A DNA stretch of 64,000 bases from Marinifaba aquimaris (GTDB taxonomy: Bacteria; Pseudomonadota; Gammaproteobacteria; Enterobacterales; Alteromonadaceae). Position numbers and translations under genes: made by a program. A model generated the notes under the pieces. The model had not been told where the DNA came from and did no database searches. It saw nothing but the letters and a program-made list of their open reading frames with translations. The DNA lies in NCBI RefSeq assembly GCF_013328345.1, contig NZ_JABULX010000016.1, positions 32,600-96,599 of the forward strand, written 5' to 3'. This document shows, one piece after another, positions 37,459 through 47,886 of this stretch; positions within the stretch are counted from its first letter, which is position 1, and each line of letters begins with the position of its first letter.

Positions 37459-37800
37459 ATGCGTATATTAGGTATTGCCTTACTATTTTTTAGTTTTGTC
37501 AGTTTCGCTGACTGTATGCAAGACATTGATGGACAAGTTCGCTGCGGAAAAGGGATGTGTGAACGCGACGAATATGGACATGTTTTTTGCGCTAAAACCC
37601 TTGAAGGTGGGGCAATGAGAAATCAAGATGGTCAGGTTGTCTGTGGGGTTGGACAATGCGTACAAACACTTGATGGTGATGTATTGTGTTCAGCCGAGAA
37701 AAACGGCGGTGCGGCTGCCGATTTAGAAGGCGAGGTAAAGTGTTCGGGTGGTTGTATCAAAGCCACGAATGCTCAATGTGATAACCGACTAGGACAATAA
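37459..37800 (+). CDS. Small secreted Cys-rich protein with 33-residue tandem repeats
   Basis: I do not recognise a named family. The 113-residue protein has a signal peptide (MRILGIALLFFSFVSFA) and ten mature cysteines. Residues 24-56 and 57-89 are two tandem repeats of 33 residues (pattern DGQV-x-C-G-x-G-x-C, then G-x-V-x-C, then GGA), and residues 90-107 form a shortened third copy with CSGGC. The even count of cysteines suggests disulfides or metal binding outside the cytoplasm. AAAAGGA 6 bases upstream gives a good start. It lies between two terminated units and convergent to the spermidine-synthase-like gene, so it stands alone. Confidence 0.75.
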   Translation: MRILGIALLFFSFVSFADCMQDIDGQVRCGKGMCERDEYGHVFCAKTLEGGAMRNQDGQVVCGVGQCVQTLDGDVLCSAEKNGGAAADLEGEVKCSGGCIKATNAQCDNRLGQ

Positions 37801-37801
37801 A

Positions 37802-38650
37802 TTATAAATTGGGTAGTAAAGTTAGCTGGCCTAAGCTTTCTGTCAAATCCCAATCGAGTTGGGCAGATAAGGTTTTTGCATGTTGAAGTGCCAATGGGCC
37901 TTTGACAAAAGGGGATTTACTGGCGATAAAAATGATATTTCTCGTTCCTGCAATTTCTGCTATTAAGGTCCAGGGCATAACTTGGCGAATTAAGACTAAA
38001 ATATTGAGTAACTGCTTGTTATCCGCGGGCAGTAAATTAATAGCAAGCACGCCCGTTGCTGATAAATTCTTTGCGATATGATGATAAAAGTCTGGGCTTT
38101 GAATGCAGCTTGGGTGGCGATTGCCCGAGAATATATCACATAAAACTAATTGGTAGTTTTGGTTTTCTTGCTGTTGGATAAATGCATCCGCACTGTTATT
38201 AATCAAGTCGATTTTACTACTAGCCGATTCAACAGCAAATTGTTTGATTGCAAGTTCAATTAATCGGTTATCTAATTCTACTGACGTTAACTTAAGCTGG
38301 TTAAAATAATAGCTAAAGAAGCGCTCAAATGCCCCTCCACCTAAACCTAGGTTTAGCACTTTTAATGTTTGATCAAATTGCACTCCCAGTAGCGCTAAGC
38401 TAGCAAGCATGATTTGTTGGTTAGTGCTTACTATTCTTTCTGCCCTTTTTAAGTCCATGATGCTAACTAAGGTTCTATCCGTACTATAGAGCCAGCGCCA
38501 ATTATTGTTTTCCCTTAACGTTAAAGTATCCGATACAGCTTGAACAAAAGTCGCATCTCGTTGGCTGAGGTAAATTAGCTGATTGATATCAAACTCTGAA
38601 AAGGGGGCTACTGGCTTACCCGCTTGCAATTTAGTTGATTCTTTAGGCAT
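37802..38650 (-). CDS. Spermidine-synthase-like SAM-binding protein
   Basis: A 282-residue protein of the spermidine synthase/methyltransferase fold. The nucleotide-binding motif LNLGLGGGAFERFF, the acidic residue in SVELDNRLIELA and the VLCDIF motif are visible. The length fits spermidine synthase-like proteins, but several polyamine-site residues cannot be confirmed, so the substrate is open. It overlaps queG by 8 bases on the same strand and is probably co-transcribed with it. Confidence 0.72.
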   Translation of the reverse strand: MPKESTKLQAGKPVAPFSEFDINQLIYLSQRDATFVQAVSDTLTLRENNNWRWLYSTDRTLVSIMDLKRAERIVSTNQQIMLASLALLGVQFDQTLKVLNLGLGGGAFERFFSYYFNQLKLTSVELDNRLIELAIKQFAVESASSKIDLINNSADAFIQQQENQNYQLVLCDIFSGNRHPSCIQSPDFYHHIAKNLSATGVLAINLLPADNKQLLNILVLIRQVMPWTLIAEIAGTRNIIFIASKSPFVKGPLALQHAKTLSAQLDWDLTESLGQLTLLPNL

Positions 38651-39803
38651 CTCGTGGCAATCCCTTTTCTATCACTCTGATCAAACGTTGCTGTTGTTTT
38701 GTCATAGCTTGAGCGCGCTCTGCTTTTTCTACTTGTTGGGTCAAACTCCAATTAAAGTGTTCATCTAACATAGTTGAAAAAGCTTGGCTTTTCTCTAATT
38801 CTGCTTTTTTTTGCCTGATAGCTTCAACAATTGCAGGATTGTAATCTGCATTGCCAAGTCCGACTGATAGGTTTCTCAGCCATTTTTGATAACCAATTCT
38901 GCGGATAGGCGAGCCTTGAGTTTTATCGAGAAAGGTCTCTTCAGACCAATTAAATAACGTTAATAGATCTTGGTCTTTCAATTGGGCTCTTGGTGAAAAA
39001 TCTTCTTCTTCAGTTAACGGTGCGTACCGATTCCATGGACAAATCAGCTGGCAGTCATCACATCCATAGATGCGATTGCCCATAGGTTTTCTAAATTCCT
39101 CTGCAATCGGGCCATCAAGCTCTATGGTCAAATAGGAGATACAGCGTCTTGCATCAACTTGATAAGGCTCAACAATTGCCTGTGTAGGGCATATCGTCAT
39201 GCAAGCCACACAGCTGCCGCATTCTGCTGCGATTGGCTTATCAGCAGGCAAGGGTAGGTTGATAAGTAATTCACCTAAAAAGAACCAAGAGCCGGCCTCT
39301 TTGTGCAGCACAAGTGTGTGTTTTCCTACCCAGCCAATCCCCGCTTTATTAGCAAGCTCGCGTTCTAAGATAGGGGCAGAGTCGACAAAAGGACGAAAGC
39401 CAATATTGAGTTCGGTTTCTTGTTCTATTTTTTTACCAAACTGTTTTAGTTTGTTTCTTAATACCTTGTGATAGTCGCGCCCCAGTGCATATCGACTGAT
39501 GTAGGCTTTGTCTTTGTTTTTTAAGGTTTTGGCAAATTGTGCATCTGCGGGCAGGTAATCAAGTCTGACACTAATTACAGATAAAGTGCCAGGGTGAAGC
39601 TCGGCTGGGCGTGCGCGCATCATGCCGTGGTTCGCCATAAATGACATGGTGCCGTGATAGCCTTTGTCTAACCAAGCTTGGAGCTCTGCTTCATGCTCGG
39701 ACAGATCAATATCGCTGATGCCAACAGCTGAGAAGCCCATCTCACTTCCCCATTGTTTGATCTGTTTTGATAAATTGGCTAATTGTTCAGCATTGAGTTC
39801 CAT
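38643..39803 (-). CDS. queG: Epoxyqueuosine reductase QueG
   Basis: QueG reduces epoxyqueuosine to queuosine in tRNA, using cobalamin and two [4Fe-4S] clusters. The 386-residue protein (E. coli 379) has both ferredoxin-like cysteine motifs: CGSCVACMTICP and CDDCQLICPWN, plus an upstream Cys (RRCISY). It lies divergent to nnr, the arrangement known from E. coli. Confidence 0.95.
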   Translation of the reverse strand: MELNAEQLANLSKQIKQWGSEMGFSAVGISDIDLSEHEAELQAWLDKGYHGTMSFMANHGMMRARPAELHPGTLSVISVRLDYLPADAQFAKTLKNKDKAYISRYALGRDYHKVLRNKLKQFGKKIEQETELNIGFRPFVDSAPILERELANKAGIGWVGKHTLVLHKEAGSWFFLGELLINLPLPADKPIAAECGSCVACMTICPTQAIVEPYQVDARRCISYLTIELDGPIAEEFRKPMGNRIYGCDDCQLICPWNRYAPLTEEEDFSPRAQLKDQDLLTLFNWSEETFLDKTQGSPIRRIGYQKWLRNLSVGLGNADYNPAIVEAIRQKKAELEKSQAFSTMLDEHFNWSLTQQVEKAERAQAMTKQQQRLIRVIEKGLPRDA

Positions 39804-39898
39804 AATCGGGTGAGCTTGATTGAGTATTAAAGGTGCTTTGCATTATTATACGAACAAATTAACTCAGCTTGTTGGCTAAATTTAATAAAAGTGGCGCC

Positions 39899-41458
39899 AT
39901 GTCAAAATTAACTACGACTTATCTACCTCCTGAGGTCTATTTACCTACTCAGGTTAAAGAAAACGAAGCGCGTGCAGCACAAACTGCCGGTATCAAACTT
40001 TATGATCTGATGGAGCAAGCAGGAGCGGCAACTTTTTATTTATTAAAAAACATCTTTCCACATGGTGCCAAGCTTGCTGTCGTAACGGGGCCTGGTAACA
40101 ATGCTGGAGATGGTTATGTCGTTGCTCGCCTGGCCGTTCAAGCTGGTTGGCAAGTTACCTTAGCGCAAATGCCTGATTGTCAAAACCTTCAATCAGATGC
40201 GGCTATGGCAGCTGAAAAATGGCAGGTATTAACCACAACAGCCGAGTTTGGACATGCAAAAACTAAAACTGCAGAATCAGTCGATTTTAGCGAGTTTGAT
40301 ATCATTTTGGATGCCGTTTTAGGAACGGGCGCTAACAAACATATCAAAGACGCTTGGCAGCCTATCTTTAAAAAGATAAATCAAAGTCCCGTGCTTACCG
40401 TCAGTGTAGACGTACCTTCAGGTTTAAATGCGCAAACGGGAGTGGCTTTGATGCCTGCTCAAGCGAATGCTGATGAATTTGTGATCCGCGCAGATCACAC
40501 TGTGACATTTATCGCTGTTAAATCAGGGCTTGTGACTGCAGATGCAGCTGATTATGTTGGCCGTATCCACTATGCTGATCTCGGTATTGGTGACATTTTT
40601 GTTGAACAAAACACCGTTTACTACAAACGCACTGAGCTCAATTTATTACGCCACCACCTAGCAGCTCGTTCGCGAATAGCGCATAAACACGACTTTGGTC
40701 ATGTCGTTTGTATTGGTGGTGATAGAGGAATGTCTGGTGCTATCAGGCTTGCAGCACAAGCTTGTTTACAAGCTGGAGCTGGGTTGGTAACCGTATTGAC
40801 TCATCCGGATAACGTCATTCAAGTATCCGCTAGTTGTCCTGAATTAATGGTTCAAGGCGTAAATGGTTTAACTGATGATTTAATTCAGTTGTTAGCCAAG
40901 GCTGATGTGGTATTAGCAGGCCCTGGCATGGGGCAAAGCGGCTGGGCAAATGGCCTAATGCAGCAGTTAACTCAGGTTGATGAAAGCTCGACTTTTGACA
41001 AGCCTATGGTCGTTGATGCTGATGGGTTAAATTGGCTTGCGAGTAATCCAGTAAAAAGAGCAAATTGGATTTTAACACCGCATCTAGGTGAAGCGAGCCG
41101 ACTATTAGCAGAGAATAAAGCTACGATTCATCAAGATAGGTATGCTTCGGCTACTGAGCTATGCCTGCGCTATGGTGGTGTATCCGTCTTAAAAGGGGCG
41201 GGTAGTTTAATTGCAAGTAGTCAAAAAACGTCTGTTTGTGTAGCTGGTAATCCGGGTATGGCTAGTGCAGGTATGGGCGATGTTTTATCTGGCTTATGCG
41301 CTGCAATGTTGGCCCAAGGACTCGATTTATATTCCGCGGCTCAAGTCGCAGTATGTTTGCATGCCGAAGCAGGTGATATAGCTGCTGCTAAAGGGGAGAG
41401 AGGTTTAATTGCCTCTGATTTATTGGCCCATATTCGAGAATTAATTAACGAGCATTAA
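39899..41458 (+). CDS. nnr: Bifunctional NAD(P)HX epimerase/dehydratase Nnr
   Basis: Nnr repairs hydrated NAD(P)H: the N-terminal epimerase converts R- to S-NAD(P)HX and the C-terminal ADP-dependent dehydratase restores the cofactor. The 519-residue protein (E. coli 515) has the YjeF_N domain (about 15-230; GPGNNAGDGYVVARL) and the carbohydrate-kinase-like domain (about 240-515; LTPHLGEASRL and GMGDVLSG). The ATG at 39899 is chosen since it gives the family N-terminus. tsaE starts 2 bases after its stop. Confidence 0.94.
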   Translation: MSKLTTTYLPPEVYLPTQVKENEARAAQTAGIKLYDLMEQAGAATFYLLKNIFPHGAKLAVVTGPGNNAGDGYVVARLAVQAGWQVTLAQMPDCQNLQSDAAMAAEKWQVLTTTAEFGHAKTKTAESVDFSEFDIILDAVLGTGANKHIKDAWQPIFKKINQSPVLTVSVDVPSGLNAQTGVALMPAQANADEFVIRADHTVTFIAVKSGLVTADAADYVGRIHYADLGIGDIFVEQNTVYYKRTELNLLRHHLAARSRIAHKHDFGHVVCIGGDRGMSGAIRLAAQACLQAGAGLVTVLTHPDNVIQVSASCPELMVQGVNGLTDDLIQLLAKADVVLAGPGMGQSGWANGLMQQLTQVDESSTFDKPMVVDADGLNWLASNPVKRANWILTPHLGEASRLLAENKATIHQDRYASATELCLRYGGVSVLKGAGSLIASSQKTSVCVAGNPGMASAGMGDVLSGLCAAMLAQGLDLYSAAQVAVCLHAEAGDIAAAKGERGLIASDLLAHIRELINEH

Positions 41459-41460
41459 TC

Positions 41461-41919
41461 ATGAGCTTAACTAAAGAATTTGAATTATTAAATGCTGATG
41501 CAACGGTTGCCTTTGGTTGTCAATTAGCTGCCGTTTTAAGCCTGCCTTGCACTGTTTATTTGGAAGGTGATTTAGGTGCGGGTAAAACCACTTTTAGCCG
41601 AGGCTTAATTCAAGCTTTGGGTCACAAGGGCAATGTGAAAAGCCCTACTTACACACTCGTTGAACCTTATTTATTAGACGAATGCCAGATTTACCACTTT
41701 GACTTGTATCGTCTTGCCGATCCAGAAGAGTTAGAATTCATGGGTATTCGCGATTACTTTACCGATGAAGCGCTTTGCTTGGTTGAATGGCCAGAAAAAG
41801 GTCAAGGCATCTTGGCTGAGCCAGATATTCTGGTTAATATGGCGTATTGTGATAAGGGGAGAATATTAAAACTCACTGCTTTATCAGCTATAGGTGAGAA
41901 AATATTACACTCGCTTTGA
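41461..41919 (+). CDS. tsaE: tRNA threonylcarbamoyladenosine ATPase TsaE
   Basis: TsaE is the ATPase partner of TsaB-TsaD in making t6A on tRNA. The 152-residue protein has Walker A (GDLGAGKTTFSRG), KSPTYTLVEPY and the LVEWPEKG motif. It is the second gene of the nnr-tsaE-amiB-mutL-miaA-hfq-hflXKC block. Confidence 0.95.
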   Translation: MSLTKEFELLNADATVAFGCQLAAVLSLPCTVYLEGDLGAGKTTFSRGLIQALGHKGNVKSPTYTLVEPYLLDECQIYHFDLYRLADPEELEFMGIRDYFTDEALCLVEWPEKGQGILAEPDILVNMAYCDKGRILKLTALSAIGEKILHSL

Positions 41920-42041
41920 GATATAAGTTGTCTTGTAATACCTGCTTCGGTCAGTAATTTTAGTTATGTTCGTAAATAGACTAAGATTATATATGTTGCC
42001 AGTTGGGGAACCGGCATGAATAAAATAAAATGCGCTAATAA

Positions 42042-43358
42042 ATGAAGAAATCAATATTCAGTTCGGTTTTCATCGTTTGCTTGCTGTTAATTAGCTTTAT
42101 TGCTGAGGCAGCAAATCAGATTAATAGTGTCCGTACTTGGCCTTCTCCTGATAAAACTCGTGTGGTTTTTGAATTACAGAATAAGCCAAATTACACCCAT
42201 TTCTTTTTAACTTCTCCAAACCGACTGGTTATTGATATTGCTGATACCGGCAAAAAATTTAATTTAAGTGAAGTGAAGGTCAAAGGTGACTGGATCAAAA
42301 AAATTCGCTATTCAAAACCGAAGAAAAAAGGTTGGCGACGTATTGTCCTCGATTTATCACACCCACTTGCAGCTAAGGTTTTCTCTCTACCGCCAACTGA
42401 GCCTTATGGTGACCGTCTTGTCATTGATTTAATTTCTAAAAATCTAAAACCCGCTACCCGCAGAACAGTCGAGCCCACGGGAGAGCGAGGTATCATTGTC
42501 GCGATTGATGCCGGCCATGGTGGTGAAGACCCTGGTGCTATCGGACCTTCTGGACTTTATGAAAAGAAAGTCGCATTTCAAGTAGCGAAGCGACTGGCCT
42601 CATTGGTCAACAAGCAAAAAGGTATGCAGGCTTTTATGGTGCGTACTGGTGATTATTATGTTGGTCTTAACGAAAGAACGGAAAAGGCACGAAAAGCGAA
42701 AGCTGACATTCTCATTTCTGTTCACGCAGATGCCTTTACCAGTCCAAAACCACGCGGTGCTTCTGTTTGGATGTTATCGATGAGACGTGCCAATACTGAA
42801 ATAGGTCGTTGGTTAGAGAAACGAGAAAAGCACTCTGACTTACTCGGTGGTGCTGCAGAAGTTATTAACAATACTCAAAACGAAAAATATTTGGCAAAAG
42901 TACTGCTAGATATGTCGATGGAACACTCAATTGCGACCAGCTTTGAAGTTAGTCAAAATGTGGTTAATGAGTTAAAAAAAGTAACCAAACTCCATCAAAA
43001 ACGCCCTCAATCAGCGAGCTTTGCTGTTTTAAAGTCACCGGATATTCCATCTATATTGGTTGAAACGGGTTTTATTTCTAATCCAAAAGAAGAGCGTTTA
43101 CTCAGTCAAAAAGAGCATCAAACCAAATTGGCTACCGCCGTATTTAAAGGCGTTAATCAGTACTTCATTGCCAATCCGCCTGATGGTACTTTGTACGCTA
43201 AGTTGTACTCTCGCTCTGAGCATATTGTCAGAAGTGGAGAGTCTTTATCCGTGCTTGCTCAGCGCTACCAAGTCAGTGTGTCTGCCCTTAAAAAAGCCAA
43301 TAACTTGAGAAAAGACACTTTGTTTATTGGCCAAAAGCTAACTATTCCACAAACGTAA
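42042..43358 (+). CDS. amiB: N-acetylmuramoyl-L-alanine amidase AmiB
   Basis: AmiB is a periplasmic zinc amidase that cuts septal peptidoglycan during daughter-cell separation, activated by EnvC. The 438-residue protein has a signal peptide (to about residue 24), an AMIN domain (28-130), the Amidase_3 domain (about 152-385; [34 protein letters not shown]), and one LysM domain near the C-terminus (392-436; [18 protein letters not shown]). It is followed by mutL 9 bases later. Confidence 0.94.
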   Translation: MKKSIFSSVFIVCLLLISFIAEAANQINSVRTWPSPDKTRVVFELQNKPNYTHFFLTSPNRLVIDIADTGKKFNLSEVKVKGDWIKKIRYSKPKKKGWRRIVLDLSHPLAAKVFSLPPTEPYGDRLVIDLISKNLKPATRRTVEPTGERGIIVAIDAGHGGEDPGAIGPSGLYEKKVAFQVAKRLASLVNKQKGMQAFMVRTGDYYVGLNERTEKARKAKADILISVHADAFTSPKPRGASVWMLSMRRANTEIGRWLEKREKHSDLLGGAAEVINNTQNEKYLAKVLLDMSMEHSIATSFEVSQNVVNELKKVTKLHQKRPQSASFAVLKSPDIPSILVETGFISNPKEERLLSQKEHQTKLATAVFKGVNQYFIANPPDGTLYAKLYSRSEHIVRSGESLSVLAQRYQVSVSALKKANNLRKDTLFIGQKLTIPQT

Positions 43359-43367
43359 TACGATCCC

Positions 43368-45248
43368 ATGCCTATCCAAATATTGTCGCCCCAGCTTGCA
43401 AACCAAATTGCAGCAGGTGAAGTGGTTGAACGCCCATCATCCGTCGTTAAAGAGTTATTAGAAAATAGCTTAGATGCAGGCGCGACAAAAATTGAAATCG
43501 ATATTGAGAAAGGCGGAAGTCAGCGCATTCGCATCCGAGATAACGGTTCTGGGATAGATAAGGCTGAATTACATTTAGCCTTGAGTCGTCATGCAACATC
43601 TAAGGTATGTGAAATAGCGGATTTAGAAGCTATTGCGAGTTTAGGGTTCAGAGGAGAAGCGCTGGCCTCTATTAGTTCGGTTAGTCGTTTAACTTTGACC
43701 AGTAAAACGGCTGAACAAACTGAAGCTTGGCAGGCTCAAGCTGAAGGGCGCGATATGCAAGTTGAGGTTAAACCTGCAGCTCATCCCATTGGTACAACAA
43801 TTGATGTGGTAGATTTATTTTTCAATACGCCAGCGAGGCGACGCTTTTTACGTACAGATAAAACAGAGTTTAATCATATTGAAGAAGTGGTTAAGCGCAT
43901 TGCTTTGAGTCGCTTTGATGTGCAAATTAAGCTTAGCCACAATGGCAAAATGGTGAAGCATTTTCGATCAGCTAGTGATGATGCCGGCCAACTAAAACGC
44001 ATTGCAACGGTTTGCGGTAATCAATTTACAGAGCATGTACTCTTGCTTGATTGTGAATACGATCTAGTGAAAATTCGCGGTTGGTTGGGCGAGCCTCAAG
44101 TTGCCAGGCAACAAAGAGATATTCAGTATTGTTACGTTAATGGCCGTATGATGCGCGATAAGCTGGTCAATCACGCTATTCGACAAGCCTATGAAAGCCG
44201 AATAAGTACCGAGCAGCACGCTGCCTATGTTTTATTTATCGAAGTTGACCCGAAACAAGTTGATGTCAATGTGCATCCTGCCAAACACGAAGTGAGGTTT
44301 CACCAAGCTAGATTGATTCACGATTATATTTATCAGGCGATTCACTCGGCCTTAAATCAACAGCTGGTCGAGTTGTCTGAAAATTTACACAATCAAAATG
44401 ATTTTAGTTTTGATCAAGAAACCGGTGAATGCTTTTCTAAAGATGATCACCAAGTACACTTGTACTCAGGACAACAGGCTCCGAGTTTGTTCGAAAGAGA
44501 AATTGCCGAAGCGCCAGCAAATGGTTACCAACCCAGTTTTCGCTCGCAGAGCCATTCAAGCGCCTCTAATTCATCTGTTACACCAAGTGTCCACAGTCAA
44601 ATAGAGCATTATTCTGAATTAGTATCACCGGTAAAAAACACTGAGCCTTTGGCTGAATTAGCTAAAGTAAAATCGGCAACCACTTTTTCTGAACAAGATG
44701 CTGATAATGCAGTTTTGAGTTTATTACCGCCATCACAAATATTGTTTAAACATCAGCAAAAGCTGTTTATGTTATCTCAATCAGCATTTTTGCAAATGAT
44801 GTTACAAGCTAAACTGAAGTTCACTTGGTCAGAACCTGCTGCCAAAGCTCAGCCGTTACTTTTACCGGTTGCGATTAAAGTTGATCAAGCATTATTGAAC
44901 CAGTTTCAACTTGCCCAGGGCTTGTTATCTGGATTAAATTTTACTGTTTCTATTCCTACTCCCAATACGCTCGTTATCCAAAAAGTACCTGCAATATTTA
45001 GGGAAACAAATTTAGCGAAAGTAATACCTAACTGGCTACAAAGCCTTGATAAGGCAGATGTTGATGGTCAAGAATATCCAGAAGCCGCGATGAATAAGCT
45101 CATTTCAGTGAGCCTCTCTAGTCAAGAAGAGCTTACATGGCAGGACGTTATTTCTGAGGTAAAAGACTATAATCAAATATCTGAGCAAGATTTTTGTTAT
45201 CATGCCGCCCAATTTGCGACTGAGCTACCATATCAGCGCTTTATTTGA
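43368..45248 (+). CDS. mutL: DNA mismatch repair protein MutL
   Basis: MutL couples MutS mismatch recognition to MutH and UvrD. The 626-residue protein (E. coli 615) has the GHKL ATPase motifs ([30 protein letters not shown]) in its first 330 residues, a Ser-rich linker and a C-terminal dimer domain. No endonuclease DQHA motif is visible at the C-terminus, as expected for the MutH-dependent type. Confidence 0.96.
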   Translation: MPIQILSPQLANQIAAGEVVERPSSVVKELLENSLDAGATKIEIDIEKGGSQRIRIRDNGSGIDKAELHLALSRHATSKVCEIADLEAIASLGFRGEALASISSVSRLTLTSKTAEQTEAWQAQAEGRDMQVEVKPAAHPIGTTIDVVDLFFNTPARRRFLRTDKTEFNHIEEVVKRIALSRFDVQIKLSHNGKMVKHFRSASDDAGQLKRIATVCGNQFTEHVLLLDCEYDLVKIRGWLGEPQVARQQRDIQYCYVNGRMMRDKLVNHAIRQAYESRISTEQHAAYVLFIEVDPKQVDVNVHPAKHEVRFHQARLIHDYIYQAIHSALNQQLVELSENLHNQNDFSFDQETGECFSKDDHQVHLYSGQQAPSLFEREIAEAPANGYQPSFRSQSHSSASNSSVTPSVHSQIEHYSELVSPVKNTEPLAELAKVKSATTFSEQDADNAVLSLLPPSQILFKHQQKLFMLSQSAFLQMMLQAKLKFTWSEPAAKAQPLLLPVAIKVDQALLNQFQLAQGLLSGLNFTVSIPTPNTLVIQKVPAIFRETNLAKVIPNWLQSLDKADVDGQEYPEAAMNKLISVSLSSQEELTWQDVISEVKDYNQISEQDFCYHAAQFATELPYQRFI

Positions 45249-45271
45249 GCCAAGTTTTAGGGTTTTAAATC

Positions 45272-46198
45272 ATGCAACAGCCTGCTTCTCCCCAAGCAAT
45301 TTTTCTCATGGGGCCAACTGCATCTGGTAAAACGTCATTAGCGATAGATTTATGCCAGAACCTTCCATGTGACATTATCAGTGTAGATTCTGCCAATGTT
45401 TATAAAGGTATGGATATAGGTACGGCAAAACCGAGTGCAGCAGAGCAGGCGCAGGCACCGCACGCACTCATTGATTTTCTCGACCCTAGTGACGTTTACT
45501 CTGCTGCCGATTTTAGAAAAGATGCACTGGAATTGATGAAAACGAGTATCGATAAAGGACGTATTCCGTTACTTGTAGGCGGTACTATGCTGTATTACAA
45601 GGCACTTCTTGAAGGGCTGAATGAGTTACCTGCTGCAGATAATGCTATTAGGGAGCAGTTACAAGCTGAAGCGGCAGAAATTGGTTGGCAAGGCATGCAT
45701 AAAAAGTTGCTGGAAATAGACCCAGTTTCTGCACAGCGAATTAATGAAAATGACCAACAAAGAATTAATCGAGCTTTGGAGGTTTATCGTATTTCTGGCA
45801 AAACGATGACAGAACTAACTGAAAAACAAGGTGAACCTTTGCCTTATTCTGTCGTCCAATTTGCCATTACACCAACAGATCGCAAGGTACTGCATCAACG
45901 TATTGAGCAAAGATTCGATATCATGTTAGAACAAGGTTTTGAGCAAGAAGTCAGAGATTTGTACAACCGAGGTGATTTGAATCCAGATATGCCATCGATA
46001 CGTTGTGTAGGTTATCGTCAAATGTGGGATTACATCGATGGCCAAATTGATTTCGATGAAATGCGCTTTAAAGGCGTTGCAGCGACTCGCCAATTAGCTA
46101 AACGTCAGTTAACGTGGTTACGCGGCTGGCAAAACGTAAAATGGTTAGAAAGCGAAAATAATCAGAATTTGGCTAGCGTTTTACATTTGTTTACCTAA
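45272..46198 (+). CDS. miaA: tRNA dimethylallyltransferase MiaA
   Basis: MiaA adds a dimethylallyl group to A37 of tRNAs that read UNN codons. The 308-residue protein has the P-loop [11 protein letters not shown], the [16 protein letters not shown] motif, and the [11 protein letters not shown] segment. It is followed by hfq after 73 bases, which include an AT-rich stretch likely to add an hfq promoter. Confidence 0.96.
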   Translation: MQQPASPQAIFLMGPTASGKTSLAIDLCQNLPCDIISVDSANVYKGMDIGTAKPSAAEQAQAPHALIDFLDPSDVYSAADFRKDALELMKTSIDKGRIPLLVGGTMLYYKALLEGLNELPAADNAIREQLQAEAAEIGWQGMHKKLLEIDPVSAQRINENDQQRINRALEVYRISGKTMTELTEKQGEPLPYSVVQFAITPTDRKVLHQRIEQRFDIMLEQGFEQEVRDLYNRGDLNPDMPSIRCVGYRQMWDYIDGQIDFDEMRFKGVAATRQLAKRQLTWLRGWQNVKWLESENNQNLASVLHLFT

Positions 46199-46271
46199 AA
46201 TTTGTTTGGAAGTTAGTGATTTAGCACTATATTAAACAATATAGACCTAATAAAAATAATAAGGAGCCACC

Positions 46272-46529
46272 ATGGCTAAAGGACAATCTCTACAAGACCC
46301 ATTCTTAAATGCTCTACGTCGTGAGCGTATCCCTGTATCTATCTACCTAGTAAATGGTATTAAGTTACAAGGTCAGGTGGAGTCTTTTGATCAGTTCGTA
46401 ATTCTATTAAAAAATACGGTATCGCAAATGGTTTATAAACATGCGATCTCAACTGTGGTACCATCTCGCCCATTCCAAACTAATCCGAATACAGCACCTG
46501 TTGGTGTTGAAGGTAACATTGCTGAATAA
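46272..46529 (+). CDS. hfq: RNA-binding protein Hfq
   Basis: Hfq is the hexameric Sm-like RNA chaperone that helps small RNAs act on mRNAs. The 85-residue protein has both Sm motifs: [20 protein letters not shown] and [12 protein letters not shown]. The C-terminal tail is short compared with E. coli (102). An AAGGAG site lies 5 bases upstream. Confidence 0.98.
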   Translation: MAKGQSLQDPFLNALRRERIPVSIYLVNGIKLQGQVESFDQFVILLKNTVSQMVYKHAISTVVPSRPFQTNPNTAPVGVEGNIAE

Positions 46530-46552
46530 ATTGTTTTTAAGAGGATGGCCAC

Positions 46553-47842
46553 TTGTTTGATCGTTACGAATCGGGCGATGAGGCCATTCTTGTTCATGTA
46601 GATTTAGATGATGAAGTTGCCCGCGAAGACTTACAGGAATTAAAACTCCTTGCCTCTTCTGCTGGTATCAAAGCACTTGATGTTATAACTGCTGCTCGTT
46701 CTGCTCCTCACCCAAAGTATTTTGTCGGTTCTGGTAAAGCAGAAGAGATAGCCGTTAGCGTCAAAGCTCACCAAGCTAAAGTCGTCATATTTAACCACGC
46801 CTTATCTCCTTCTCAAGAGAAAAACCTAGAAGCTATATTGCAGTGTCGCGTGCTCGATAGAACAACGCTGATCCTGGATATCTTTGCTCAACGCGCGCGA
46901 ACCCATGAAGGTAAACTGCAAGTTGAGCTGGCTCAATTGCGACATATCTCGAGTCGATTGATTCGCGGTTGGACTCACTTAGAGAGACAAAAGGGCGGGA
47001 TTGGTTTACGCGGGCCGGGTGAAACCCAGCTAGAGACCGATCGCCGTTTAATTCGCGCGCGTATGAAAAACATAATGCGCCGATTAGAGAAAGTCGAAAA
47101 GCAACGAGAGCAGGGAAGACGTGCACGTAAACGTTCTGAGCTTCCAACTGTTTCTCTTGTAGGTTATACCAATGCTGGAAAGTCTACGTTGTTTAACCGA
47201 ATTACCGAAGCCGATGTTTATGCGGCCGATCAGTTATTCGCAACGCTTGACCCTACATTGCGTAAACTTTCTATTGACGATGTTGGCCCAATTATTTTAG
47301 CTGATACGGTTGGCTTTATCCGTCATTTACCGCATGATCTGGTTGCTGCGTTCAAAGCAACGTTACAAGAAACAAGAGAAGCTGATATTCAGCTTCATGT
47401 TGTTGATGTTGCAGATGAAAGACGCGGCGAAAACATTGATGCCGTCAACTATGTATTAGACGAGATAGACGCTAACGATATTCCTCAGTTGTTAATCTAC
47501 AATAAAATTGATCAGCTTGAGGAAATAGAGCCTCATATCGATAGAAACGATGAAGGCATGCCAACGAGAGTTTGGTTGTCTGCCCAGTCTGGTCAGGGCA
47601 CTGACTTATTGATGCAAGCCTTGACCGAAAGGCTTGCAAAGTGCATGGTAGAACATAAATTATGTATACCAGCCAGTGAAGGCCAGTGGCGCGGAATGTT
47701 ATTCGAATTAGAGTGCATCACTGGTGAAGATTTTGATGAGCAGGGAAATTGGTTAGTGGATGTTCGATTGTCGACAGATGATTGGAATCGACTAACAAAA
47801 CGAAATGCAGAATTAAGCCAATATGTAGTTTCACTGAATTAA
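46553..47842 (+). CDS. hflX: Ribosome-associated GTPase HflX
   Basis: HflX is a GTPase that binds the 50S subunit and can split stalled ribosomes. The 429-residue protein begins at a TTG, which gives the E. coli N-terminus (FDRYESGDE); AGAGGA lies just upstream. The N-terminal HflX domain has GGIGLRGPGETQLETDRR. The G domain has GYTNAGKST, DTVGFIRHLPH and NKID motifs. It sits between hfq and hflK as in E. coli. Confidence 0.95.
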   Translation: MFDRYESGDEAILVHVDLDDEVAREDLQELKLLASSAGIKALDVITAARSAPHPKYFVGSGKAEEIAVSVKAHQAKVVIFNHALSPSQEKNLEAILQCRVLDRTTLILDIFAQRARTHEGKLQVELAQLRHISSRLIRGWTHLERQKGGIGLRGPGETQLETDRRLIRARMKNIMRRLEKVEKQREQGRRARKRSELPTVSLVGYTNAGKSTLFNRITEADVYAADQLFATLDPTLRKLSIDDVGPIILADTVGFIRHLPHDLVAAFKATLQETREADIQLHVVDVADERRGENIDAVNYVLDEIDANDIPQLLIYNKIDQLEEIEPHIDRNDEGMPTRVWLSAQSGQGTDLLMQALTERLAKCMVEHKLCIPASEGQWRGMLFELECITGEDFDEQGNWLVDVRLSTDDWNRLTKRNAELSQYVVSLN

Positions 47843-47886
47843 TGGCTTAACGGAATTTAAATTTAACAATAACTTTGGAGCATGCC

